Below are positions 8,997 through 17,706 of a stretch of 52,519 nt of DNA, piece after piece. The stretch's first letter is position 1; each line of letters opens with the position of its first letter. Below the pieces are notes generated by a model. The model ran no database searches. It saw only the letters and a list, made by a program, of their open reading frames with translations, and was not told the DNA's origin. Source of the DNA: Balneolaceae bacterium (GTDB taxonomy: Bacteria > Bacteroidota > Rhodothermia > Balneolales > Balneolaceae); assembly GCA_007123715.1 (NCBI GenBank), contig SKKO01000056.1, positions 1 to 52,519 of the forward strand. Reading direction: 5' to 3'. The translations under genes were made by a program, and so were the position numbers.

Positions 8997-10247
8997 TCAT
9001 TCTTTTTTTACGATTAATCCGAAAGCAATCCAGATTGTTGTTGCTACAATCAGCGCTGTTGCTCCAAAAGGCAGGCCGAAATAAACGGCAAACAATGCCC
9101 CGCCCCATGTTGGGCCAATCATTCTGCCAAGCCCCGAGAGACCCTGTGATGCACCCATAATGGCACCCACATTATCTGTACCCGCTTCCTTCGAAATCAA
9201 ACTGGTAATTGTTGGGGTATTCAGGCTCTTTCCGAGAGCCATCACCCCAAGGAAAAGTGCAAGTGTAAGCATGTTATGGGCAAGCGGGATAAGGCCCAGC
9301 CCGATAACCATCAGGATATTACCCACCATAAATAGTTTCTCTTCGGCAAATAGGTTGGTGAGCGGTTTGATAAGAAATCCCTGTACGATCACGGCGATGA
9401 TCCCGATATAAAAAAACTGGATACCCACCTCTTCAGCTGTCATATTGAGCTGACCCTCGGCAAATAAAGGGAAAGCGCTATAGAGGCTTGATTCGCCAAA
9501 TGAAAGCAGGAAAAATCCGATAATAAGCGGAATAAGAAAACCGCGGGAAGATTTACTTTTTTGGTCTGACAACAGGCGCCAGAATTGCGGCGTAAAAACA
9601 CTTGGCCTGCGGAAACTACCGGTGTGTTTTTTGGAGGTATCCACCGTTTCAGGCAATTTGAAAAGCACCATCAAAAAACTGCAGAATGAGAGGAAGGCAG
9701 CGAAAAAGCCTGGAAGGGCAAAACGGTTTTCACTCATCCAATCTGCAAATTGTGTAAACCCCATACTTGCTACAAATTCATGAAATGCAGGATGGATAAG
9801 TGCTGTAGCAGTGGCAGGTCCAATTACAAATCCGATCCCAAAGGCAGCACCAATCAGTCCCATGCCGCGGGCCCGGTTTTCAGCATCGGTAATATCAGCA
9901 ATGTACGCCTGTGCCGTTGAGATATTACCGCCCATGGTTCCGGCTACGATTCTTGAGAAAAAGAGAACGCCAAGAGATTCAGCAAAGCCGAAAATGATAT
10001 AGGCAATTACGGCACCAAACGTGCTGAGAAGCATAATCGGCCGACGGCCGATACGATCACTCCAGCTCCCCCATATCGGTGAAAAAATGAGCTGCATAAA
10101 AGAATAAACGCTGTACAGCAGTCCGATCATAATAGCTGAAGCGGCGAACTCCTGTGCATAAAAAGGCAGAAGCGGCAAAACGATTCCAAAACCGAGAAGG
10201 TCGATCATTACCACTAAAAAGACAGTAGCGAGTGCAGGTTTATTCAT
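8997..10247 (-). CDS. MFS transporter, DHA1/TetA-like exporter
   Basis: A 416-residue polytopic protein with about 12 hydrophobic helices. Family landmarks include the first helix VVMIDLLGFGIVLPLLPFYA, motif A GSWSDRIGRRP between helices 2 and 3, and a conserved GPATATAL in helix 5, all matching the drug:H+ antiporter DHA1 branch that includes TetA. Such proteins export small molecules using the proton gradient. The substrate cannot be inferred and resistance to tetracycline should not be assumed. It is an isolated gene, divergent from the following sugar-oxidation group. Confidence 0.83.
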   Translation of the reverse strand: MNKPALATVFLVVMIDLLGFGIVLPLLPFYAQEFAASAIMIGLLYSVYSFMQLIFSPIWGSWSDRIGRRPIMLLSTFGAVIAYIIFGFAESLGVLFFSRIVAGTMGGNISTAQAYIADITDAENRARGMGLIGAAFGIGFVIGPATATALIHPAFHEFVASMGFTQFADWMSENRFALPGFFAAFLSFCSFLMVLFKLPETVDTSKKHTGSFRRPSVFTPQFWRLLSDQKSKSSRGFLIPLIIGFFLLSFGESSLYSAFPLFAEGQLNMTAEEVGIQFFYIGIIAVIVQGFLIKPLTNLFAEEKLFMVGNILMVIGLGLIPLAHNMLTLALFLGVMALGKSLNTPTITSLISKEAGTDNVGAIMGASQGLSGLGRMIGPTWGGALFAVYFGLPFGATALIVATTIWIAFGLIVKKE

Positions 10248-10426
10248 TAAAAAATTAATTTAAAACAGACCGGTTAAGATAGAGGCTTCCTGATAACATT
10301 TCCTGAAAAACATTCGGTAAGGGAGTGTCTCAAAATACGCATGGATTTATCAGATTGAATGATGTAACTTCAACAACCTGAAACGAATCGTAAGGTTCAA
10401 TTTGTCTTTTTTACTCATATTTGCTC

Positions 10427-13270
10427 ATGAATACAGTTCGCCAACTCTTTTTTTATGGTTTTATTTTCTTTCTGCCGGTTGTTCTGCTGATTGCCGGATG
10501 TACTCCCCAGCCGCGTTATGAGCTCCAGCCGGGCGACAGGATCGCCATTGTTGGTAATTCTCTTGCCGACCGGATGCAGCACGATGGCTGGCTTGAAACG
10601 TATATACACGCAACTCATCCAAATCATGAAATAGTGATCCGGAACCTGGGTTTTACAGGAGACAGGGTTCATTACAGGCCCCGCGCACATGTTGATTTTG
10701 GCGATCCCGACCATCATTTGTCGAATGTACGCGCAAACGTCATCTTTGCTTTTTTTGGTTATAACGAATCATTTGATGATAATCCGGAAGAATTTAAAGA
10801 TCACCTGAGGGAATGGATCAGGCATACAAAAAGCCGTTCTTATGATGGCGAAAGTGTTCCCGAAATTGTTTTATTTGCACCAGTTGCCCATGAGAATCTA
10901 AATGATCCCAATCTACCGGACGGAATTGAAAATAATCGTAGGTTGCACGACTACGCCCACGTAATGGAAGAAGTAGCTGAAGAGTTTGATATCGTGTTTG
11001 TGGATCTGTTCCATATTACTGAAGAGCTCTACAGTAAGGCAAGTTCTCCGTTTACGATTAATGGGGTTCATTTGTCGGAATATGGAAATCAGCAGGTTGC
11101 CATGGCAATTGCCGAAAACTTGTTCGGTGGAATTCCGCGACGTAACCGCAGCAGGGTGGATGCCATCCGCGAGGCTGTGCTGGATAAAAACTGGCACTGG
11201 CATAATCGCTATCGTGCAACAAGCGGCAATGATGTGTGGGGAGGCAGGGCCGAATTGCACGGCAACAGGGCAACCCTGCAGCATGAGTTAATGATGCTGG
11301 ATGTGATGACAGCTAACCGGGACAAAATCATCTGGGCGCGCGCTAAAGGAGGTGAATTGACAGCAGATGACAGCAATGTGCCGCTTCCTGCCCCTGTTGA
11401 AACCAACTTTGATGGAGAAGCCATTTATCTCGGAGGTGAGGAAGCGATCGAAAAAATGACCCTGGCAGATGGCCTGGAGATTAACCTTTTTGCATCCGAA
11501 GAGATGTTTCCGGAACTGGTAAACCCCGTACAGATGCAGGTGGATACAAAAGGAAGGCTATGGGTTGCCGCGTGGTCAACCTATCCCAAATGGGAGCCTC
11601 TCAAGGAGATGACCGACCGCCTGATGATCCTTGAAGATACCAATGGAGATGGGATAGCTGACAAAGCAACCACCTTCGCCAATATCCACAATCCCACCGG
11701 TTTTGAATTCTGGAATGGCGGGGTAATCGTAGTTTCAGCACCCGATATTTTGTTCCTGAAAGACACTACGGGCGATGACAAGGCCGATGTCAAAATTCGC
11801 CTGATGGGAGCGATTGATTCGGCCGACACCCACCACACAGCCAATAACATAGTTTACGGGCCCGATGGCTGGATTTATTACCAGCGCGGGGTTTTTCACC
11901 TAAGCAATGTGGAAACTCCGTGGGATGCTCCCCAGGAATCGGTAACATCGGGACTGTACCGGTTTAATCCGAGAACATTCCAATTCGAGTTTTTAGTGGA
12001 GAACATTTACAACCCGCACGGGATCAGCTTTGACCAGTGGGGATATCAGTTTATCACTGACGGTACCCGCGGGGCAGCATCCCAGGTTTATGTGGATTTT
12101 GATGAAAACCGGTTTGCCAGCCGGCCATTATTGAACCACACAATTCGACCCGTTCCGGGTAACCAGGTGCTATCCGGTGATCATTTTCCGGATGAATTTC
12201 AGAATAATTTTCTCATTTACAATGTGATCGGATTTTTGGGAGCAAAACGTTACGAACTGCAATACAACAACGGTGTGGTATGGGGAGAAGAGATCGGAAA
12301 TCTCTTCGTTTCAGATGACCCAAACTTCCGGCCAACACACGGCATTATAGGTAATGATGGTGCACTTTATATCAGCGATTGGCAAAATGCCATCATCGGC
12401 CACATGCAGCATAATCTACGGGAACCCATGAGAGACCATACCCATGGCCGGGTTTATCGGATTACGGCCAAGGACCGTCCTCTGTCGGAACCGGTATCTA
12501 TTTACGGTGAGCCGGTTGAGCATCTTCTTGAACTGCTTACCCATCCTACCCTTGGAGTAAGGCACAGGGTACGGGTAGAACTGAGCGGCCGTGATACAGA
12601 TGAAGTTTTGGCAGCCGTGGAAAACTGGGTACAGCAATTCGACCATTCCAATACGGAACATGCACTTCCACTTCTTGAGGGCCTATGGATTTATCAACAG
12701 CATAACAGGCTTAATATGGAGCTGCTGGGCAGGGTACTGAGTTCACCGGAAGAAAATGCACGGGAAGCGGCACGGCGGGTTGAATGGCACTGGAGCGATA
12801 CTCGTGGAAGCATGGCGCAGCATTTACACGCTGATCACTCTCCGGAAGAATCGGAAGATATTGCACGTAACATCTATCTGGATTTGACCGGTAATGAAGT
12901 GGCACAACTTACCATCACGGCACTGGTGTCGGAGATGCTGTTTGATGTGGCACAATTTACCATCAGAACAGGCCAGCCGGTAGAATTAACGGTTGATAAT
13001 CCCGACTATATGCCGCACAACCTGTTGATAACCGAACCGGGAGCTGTTGATGAGGTGTACAGGATGGCAATTGACCTTGGAGCAGCCGGATTTGACAAAC
13101 AGTTTATTCCCGATTCACCAAAAGTATTGCACGCCACGCGGCTATTGCAGCACACCCAAAGCCAGATACTTGAATTCACGGCTCCATCCGAGCCCGGGCT
13201 GTATCATTTTATCTGTACATTCCCCGGCCATGGCCAGCTGATGCGCGGCATCATGGAAGTTGTCGAATAA
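10427..13270 (+). CDS. Lipoprotein fusing SGNH hydrolase, PVC-type propeller dehydrogenase and cupredoxin
   Basis: A 947-residue exported lipoprotein. The ATG at 10427 gives a signal peptide with lipobox LIAG-C25; the alternative TTG at 10421 adds two residues. Residues about 35-240 are an SGNH/GDSL-like domain (IVGNSLADRM, FFGYNES, GVHLSEYG blocks). Residues about 330-670 match the PVC-type membrane-bound dehydrogenase propeller (LADGLEINLFASE, MQVDTKGRLWVAAW, ILEDTNGDGIADKAT, NIVYGPDGWIY). A HEAT-like helical stretch follows. The last about 110 residues are a type 1 copper domain: MPHN His, then FICTFPGHGQLMRG with Cys, His and Met. The predicted role is deacylation plus oxidation of a sugar outside the inner membrane, with copper instead of the usual heme as electron outlet (inference). 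A ThuA gene follows 84 bases later. Confidence 0.78.
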   Translation: MNTVRQLFFYGFIFFLPVVLLIAGCTPQPRYELQPGDRIAIVGNSLADRMQHDGWLETYIHATHPNHEIVIRNLGFTGDRVHYRPRAHVDFGDPDHHLSNVRANVIFAFFGYNESFDDNPEEFKDHLREWIRHTKSRSYDGESVPEIVLFAPVAHENLNDPNLPDGIENNRRLHDYAHVMEEVAEEFDIVFVDLFHITEELYSKASSPFTINGVHLSEYGNQQVAMAIAENLFGGIPRRNRSRVDAIREAVLDKNWHWHNRYRATSGNDVWGGRAELHGNRATLQHELMMLDVMTANRDKIIWARAKGGELTADDSNVPLPAPVETNFDGEAIYLGGEEAIEKMTLADGLEINLFASEEMFPELVNPVQMQVDTKGRLWVAAWSTYPKWEPLKEMTDRLMILEDTNGDGIADKATTFANIHNPTGFEFWNGGVIVVSAPDILFLKDTTGDDKADVKIRLMGAIDSADTHHTANNIVYGPDGWIYYQRGVFHLSNVETPWDAPQESVTSGLYRFNPRTFQFEFLVENIYNPHGISFDQWGYQFITDGTRGAASQVYVDFDENRFASRPLLNHTIRPVPGNQVLSGDHFPDEFQNNFLIYNVIGFLGAKRYELQYNNGVVWGEEIGNLFVSDDPNFRPTHGIIGNDGALYISDWQNAIIGHMQHNLREPMRDHTHGRVYRITAKDRPLSEPVSIYGEPVEHLLELLTHPTLGVRHRVRVELSGRDTDEVLAAVENWVQQFDHSNTEHALPLLEGLWIYQQHNRLNMELLGRVLSSPEENAREAARRVEWHWSDTRGSMAQHLHADHSPEESEDIARNIYLDLTGNEVAQLTITALVSEMLFDVAQFTIRTGQPVELTVDNPDYMPHNLLITEPGAVDEVYRMAIDLGAAGFDKQFIPDSPKVLHATRLLQHTQSQILEFTAPSEPGLYHFICTFPGHGQLMRGIMEVVE

Positions 13271-13354
13271 TGAATCCTACCCAAAAACCTGCCAGAATGC
13301 AAGATTGCTCCTGCTTAACTTTAACAGATTAAACAAAAACACCAGATAACAGAT

Positions 13355-14341
13355 ATGAAATTTTCCCATAGTAACCTGTTTCTTATTATCCTTATGACTG
13401 CATTTTTTTCTGCGTGTAACTCAGATACACCCCAGCGCACAAATAGTGATACTCTTCATACCGGAAGTATTGATCCAGACGTGCCACATATTGTTTTTGT
13501 TACCGGAGATGAAGAGTATCGTTCAGAAGAAAGCATGCCGATGCTGGCAAGAATTCTGACAAATCGCTATGGTTTCCGTGTATCGGTTGCTTATGCACTT
13601 ACAGATGGTATCATCGACCCTAACCGACAGGATAACATTGAAGGATTGGAGGCTCTTGAAGATGCCGATATGATGGTCATGTACACACGCTTCAGAAATA
13701 TTCCCGATCATCAAGGCCGCTATATTCTTGAGTTTGCGGAATCGGGTAAACCGATGGCCGGATTCAGGACATCAACTCATACATTTCAGTATGGGGAGGG
13801 TCACCCGAACCAACACCTTGACTATGAATGGCCGCAAAAGGTATTTGGCCTGCCATGGATCAGCCATTACGGCGGAAGAAACTCAACGGACGTCTCTATT
13901 TTCGAAAATAACCATTCGCATCCGATTCTAACCGCTGTGGAGCCGTTTCATGCACGAAGCTGGTTATACCATGCCAATACATTACTGGATAATGCGGAGC
14001 CTCTTTTAAACGGCCGTGCAGTGGAAGGTGCTGAACCGGGTGGCGACCATTTTGGTGATCCGTATGTTGTGGCATGGACACATATGTATGAGGGTGAACA
14101 CGGTACAAGCCGGGTATTCTTTACCACACTTGGCCATCCAGAGGATTTTTTTGATGAAAACATGAGAAGGCTTGCCATCCAGGGGATATTTTGGGCGCTT
14201 GGCATGGAGAATCAGATTCCGGAAGAAGGCTTGAATGTTGATTTTGTTGGAGAATATGATCCCAATCCAGCCGGCTTTGGGGAACAATTCAAACCCGACA
14301 TAAGGCCGGAAGATATTCAGCTTATTTATACGGAGGAGTGA
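13355..14341 (+). CDS. ThuA-domain lipoprotein
   Basis: A 328-residue protein with a lipoprotein signal (lipobox FFSA-C21). The mature part is a ThuA-like, class I glutamine-amidotransferase-type fold: HIVFVTGDEEYRSEESMPMLARIL at the start, then EDADMMVMYTRFRNIPD, and the late THMYEGEHGTSRVFFTTLGHPEDF block that is diagnostic of the family. ThuA proteins occur with sugar oxidoreductases in trehalose and other carbohydrate pathways; their chemistry is still poorly defined. Being next to a PVC-type dehydrogenase, a frequent partner, supports a role in oxidised-sugar handling in the periplasm. It is followed by a convergent sodium/solute symporter gene. Confidence 0.8.
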   Translation: MKFSHSNLFLIILMTAFFSACNSDTPQRTNSDTLHTGSIDPDVPHIVFVTGDEEYRSEESMPMLARILTNRYGFRVSVAYALTDGIIDPNRQDNIEGLEALEDADMMVMYTRFRNIPDHQGRYILEFAESGKPMAGFRTSTHTFQYGEGHPNQHLDYEWPQKVFGLPWISHYGGRNSTDVSIFENNHSHPILTAVEPFHARSWLYHANTLLDNAEPLLNGRAVEGAEPGGDHFGDPYVVAWTHMYEGEHGTSRVFFTTLGHPEDFFDENMRRLAIQGIFWALGMENQIPEEGLNVDFVGEYDPNPAGFGEQFKPDIRPEDIQLIYTEE

Positions 14342-14395
14342 TACCGGTTTTCTAAACAGAAGAGCGAATTCCTGATTAATCTGAGTTATTTTAGA

Positions 14396-14457
14396 GTTGC
14401 CACGGAAACACGGAAATGCACTGAAAACATCCTTATATTTTGAGTCTCCGTGGTAAC
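14396..14457. repeat. Intergenic hairpin with short tandem CACGGAAA units
   Basis: An 11-bp inverted repeat, GTTGCCACGGA at 14396-14406 against TCCGTGGTAAC at 14447-14457 (one mismatch, wobble-compatible), encloses about two and a half direct copies of CACGGAAA. It sits between two convergent genes (ThuA and symporter), where it could act as a bidirectional terminator or be a copy of a dispersed intergenic repeat. Similar CCACGGAAACACGGAAA strings are common intergenic repeats in several bacteria. Confidence 0.5.
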
Positions 14458-14468
14458 AAAGATTTCTC

Positions 14469-15842
14469 TCATTTATCTAGAAACCGTTCAATGGCCGAAA
14501 CAGCAAGATAAACGCCAATTGAGCAAAATAAAGAGAGAAGAAAAGCCCAGGAGAGGTCAAATATATAAGTAGAAGAAAGCCAAACCGTCATTGCGGTAAA
14601 GAGTGTGGCACCGGCGGCATACTTACCCCCTGTTTTAGTAAACAGCCCGAATGTCACAATGGTAAAAAATCCTGCTGTACCAAAAGCTGCGGCATCTACA
14701 ACGAGGTTATAAACACCTTCTGCGTTTGTAGCAATAAACCAGGCCAGGATTCCAAATATTACGACAAAAAACCGCGCCCAGCCCACTTTTCTGCTCTCTG
14801 CCATGTTGGGACTGCTTTTTACAACGATATTGTGCGAAACAAGCGATGAGGCCACCAGAAGTGTGGAATCAACCGTTGAAAGGATGGCAGAAACCAGTGC
14901 GCCCGCAAAAATAATATAAAGCGCAGTTGGCATATACGCTTGTGCCACAAGGGGTATTATTTGTTCACCATCTTCCAGCCCGGGAACCAGGTGAAGGCCA
15001 ACAAGGCCGATAAAAGCAGGGATCAGTCCAAACCCAAGATACATGGTGCCAGCCGCAATGGATGAACGTTTTGCTACTTCCGGAGATCGGGTGGCAATAA
15101 CCCGGGCTACAAGTTCATGTGCCACCACAGATCCGCACAGAGGAATTGCCCATATATCAATACGATCGAGTAGAGGGGTGCCAGGCGGCTGCCGCAGGGT
15201 GAGCCGGTCTGGATCTATGGAACTCCAGATCCCGGCAATATCAGGTGTGTTGAACAGAACAAGAACAAAAAGAGCGATGAGGCCAAAGATTAAAACAATA
15301 CCCTGAAGCAAATCGGTGTAGGCTACGGCGAGGAGTCCGCCTAGAACAGTGTACACAATCACAATGGTTGCAGCAATACCGATAGCGATCTCAAGTTCCA
15401 GGCTGGATGATGCCGTTAAAACCTGGCCGAATGCACGTATCTGAGCCGCCGCCCACATCAATGTGGAGGGAATCATCATAAAAACGGCTAATTTTTCCAC
15501 TCCCGATGAATAACGCTCCCGGAAAAGATCAGCCAAAGTGGTAAGTTTTCGTTTCCAGAGGGGAACTGCAAAGATAAAACCCATCAATACCAGACAGAGC
15601 CCGAAACCGAAAGGATCAGCTGTACTGCCTGCCAGCCCGCCGCTGTATATGGCACCGGATGCCCCTATCACACTTTCTGAACCAAACCATGTGGCAAATA
15701 TGGTGAATGTACCCAAAACATAACCCAGTTGACGGCCCGCAAGAAGATAGTCAATTTCAGTTTTGATATATCTCGAAACCCACCAACCGATAATGAGCTG
15801 AACAGACACATATACTAAAATTCCGAGAAGAAGGCCGGTCAT
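14469..15842 (-). CDS. Sodium:solute symporter (SSS family)
   Basis: About 457 residues with 12-13 hydrophobic helices. The start ATG at 15842 (MTGLLLGILVYV) leads straight into the first helix; an upstream TTG at 15911 would add an unlikely 23-residue extension. Family landmarks are DYLLAGRQLG, the ATWFGSESVIGASG helix-1 break, and VYTVLGGLLAVAYTDLLQG, the SSS signature near helix 5-6. This family couples Na+ to uptake of sugars, amino acids or organic acids. No shine-Dalgarno sequence is clear. It lies tail to tail with the SGNH/dehydrogenase and ThuA genes, so a sugar or sugar-acid substrate is possible but unproven. Confidence 0.82.
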   Translation of the reverse strand: MTGLLLGILVYVSVQLIIGWWVSRYIKTEIDYLLAGRQLGYVLGTFTIFATWFGSESVIGASGAIYSGGLAGSTADPFGFGLCLVLMGFIFAVPLWKRKLTTLADLFRERYSSGVEKLAVFMMIPSTLMWAAAQIRAFGQVLTASSSLELEIAIGIAATIVIVYTVLGGLLAVAYTDLLQGIVLIFGLIALFVLVLFNTPDIAGIWSSIDPDRLTLRQPPGTPLLDRIDIWAIPLCGSVVAHELVARVIATRSPEVAKRSSIAAGTMYLGFGLIPAFIGLVGLHLVPGLEDGEQIIPLVAQAYMPTALYIIFAGALVSAILSTVDSTLLVASSLVSHNIVVKSSPNMAESRKVGWARFFVVIFGILAWFIATNAEGVYNLVVDAAAFGTAGFFTIVTFGLFTKTGGKYAAGATLFTAMTVWLSSTYIFDLSWAFLLSLFCSIGVYLAVSAIERFLDK

Positions 15843-15932
15843 TAGGAACAGGGATAAGGAATGAAATATTTGAAAACGGGAATATAGCGATTGGGGAAAA
15901 AAAGTTAACAAGAAATTGTTTCAGATTTCCAG

Positions 15933-15948
15933 TCAAAGATATCTTTGA
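15933..15948. promoter_or_regulatory. 16-bp perfect palindrome between divergent genes
   Basis: TCAAAGATATCTTTGA is a perfect 16-bp palindrome, 91 bases upstream of the symporter start and 100 bases upstream of the pyruvate-kinase-like gene. Its position between two divergent genes suits a dimeric repressor or activator site. No dedicated regulator gene is adjacent. Confidence 0.35.
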
Positions 15949-16047
15949 ATTTAACATATACTTAATGGTACTTAATGCTGATTTTCCATAAATATTTAGA
16001 GTGGGAATCAGATTATATTACAGTAATAGACTGATTTCAGTAACAAA

Positions 16048-17553
16048 ATGACATGTATGGTAATGACAGAAAATGATGACATAATAATCAGGAAGCAGAG
16101 AGACTTGTTAAAACGCCTGATATGGCTTCGGAACCAGGTGGATTGTGAGGGAACAGAAAGATTTAAAAAATGGGAATCCTGGATTGTGCGGGATGAATTT
16201 ATTGAAAGCGGGAAAAATCTTGCCAACTATTTAGCTCTCAGAAAACATGATTTGAGGGTACTCCAGAGAGAGCTCTCACCTCTCGGTTTATCTTCACTTG
16301 GGAGGCTGGAGTCCAAAGTATTACCGGCGTTGGATGCAGTTATCGCATCTCTGGCGAAAATTTCTGACAGCCCGAAATCAAAAAAATATCCTCATCCGGA
16401 TCAGGAGAAAATTCAATTTGGGCAAAAACTCTTAAAAAAAAGATCTAACGAAATATTTGGACATTCATCATCCCACATCCGGATCATGGTAACTCTTTCA
16501 GGAGAATCAGCCGATCAGCCGGAATCCATTGAAAATCTTGTCATTCGGGGAATGGATGTGGCACGGATCAACTGTGCGCATGACGATCGGGCAACATGGG
16601 AAGCATTGATTCATCATGTTCGTACTGCATCAGCAAAGACAGGCAATTCATGCCGGGTTATGATGGATCTTGCAGGCCCGAAAGCCAGAATAACAGGGGT
16701 CACATTTCCACAGGAACAAAAGCGTGTTTTCAGCGGGGACACAATTTATTTGTCAGATACACCGGAACTTATTGGCGAAGATCATATTACGATGAAAGTG
16801 AGCATCCCTCATATTTCAAAAAAGCTGCCAAAGGGAATGGAAGTGTGGATTGATGACGGTAAAATCGGGGCGAAAGTTGCAGGGCACACGGAAACCGGTT
16901 GCTATTTGGAGGTATTTCATTCCGGACAAAAAGGAACAAAACTGAGTCATTCCAAAGGAATAAACTTTCCGGGAATCGCGATCGGCAGGGCTTTGTGTGA
17001 TACAGATATAAAAAACCTTGATTTTATGATTGGCAACGCAGATATAATCGGATATTCGTTTATCCAAAAGGCAGAAGATATCGATTTACTTGAAAGGGAG
17101 ATATCCAAAAGGGTTAATGATACATTCACCATACCGCTTGTGGCAAAAATTGAGACAGAATTGGCTGTACAGAATCTTCCCGAAATCATCGTACGTGCAG
17201 CCGGCCGCTATCCGCTTGCCATTATGATTGCAAGGGGCGATTTAGCTGTAGAAATTGGGTATGAACGTCTTGCTGAGATCCAGGAAGAGATTCTGTGGCT
17301 TGCAGAAGCGGCACATATACCGGTGATATGGGCAACCCAGGTTCTTGAAAGACTTGTAAAAAAAGGAGTTCGATCAAGAGCTGAAATTACAGATGCCGCT
17401 ATGAGTGTACGCGCAGAATGTGTTATGCTGAATAAGGGTGCCTATGTACCGGAAGCCATAGAGATTTTGAGAGATCTTTACAAACGCATGAACCAGCACC
17501 AGGAAAAAAAATCGCCACAGCTCAGGGCACTAAAAAGCTGGACTGCCATTTGA
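16048..17553 (+). CDS. Atypical pyruvate kinase-like protein with N-terminal extension and no C-terminal domain
   Basis: A 501-residue protein. About 140 N-terminal residues are a charged helical domain not found in standard pyruvate kinase. Residues about 143-480 form the barrel and B domain: IRIMVTLSGES, GMDVARINCAHD, MDLAGPKARI, KGINFPG, the catalytic-lysine block LVAKIETELAVQNL, MIARGDLAVEIG and ATQVLERLV are all recognisable. The family pattern DTKGPEIR has become DLAGPKAR: the Glu position that marks K+-dependent enzymes is Lys here, as in K+-independent ones. The regulatory C-terminal domain is missing; the protein ends soon after the barrel. Catalytic Lys, Glu, Asp and Thr are kept, so phosphotransfer remains possible. 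Plant and bacterial pyruvate-kinase-like proteins with the INCAHD motif are not well characterised. Confidence 0.75.
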   Translation: MTCMVMTENDDIIIRKQRDLLKRLIWLRNQVDCEGTERFKKWESWIVRDEFIESGKNLANYLALRKHDLRVLQRELSPLGLSSLGRLESKVLPALDAVIASLAKISDSPKSKKYPHPDQEKIQFGQKLLKKRSNEIFGHSSSHIRIMVTLSGESADQPESIENLVIRGMDVARINCAHDDRATWEALIHHVRTASAKTGNSCRVMMDLAGPKARITGVTFPQEQKRVFSGDTIYLSDTPELIGEDHITMKVSIPHISKKLPKGMEVWIDDGKIGAKVAGHTETGCYLEVFHSGQKGTKLSHSKGINFPGIAIGRALCDTDIKNLDFMIGNADIIGYSFIQKAEDIDLLEREISKRVNDTFTIPLVAKIETELAVQNLPEIIVRAAGRYPLAIMIARGDLAVEIGYERLAEIQEEILWLAEAAHIPVIWATQVLERLVKKGVRSRAEITDAAMSVRAECVMLNKGAYVPEAIEILRDLYKRMNQHQEKKSPQLRALKSWTAI

Positions 17554-17706
17554 GGCAGATAGCTATCCCGGTTATTTCACATTATCTTTATGCCCTCAAA
17601 TAAAAAAGTGGATAAAAAAATCTGAGCAGCCCAAAGTATTTTGATTGGGTAGCTTTTCGTATATTTAGGGCTTATAACATTTTGATAATGAACGACCACG
17701 TTCTTC

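Noticed and set aside
17640-17668. TTTG...TATATTTA Bacteroidota-like promoter before ileS
   Set aside because: The spacing (16) and the final base deviate from the TTTG-N19-TAnnTTTG consensus, so confidence is too low to list.
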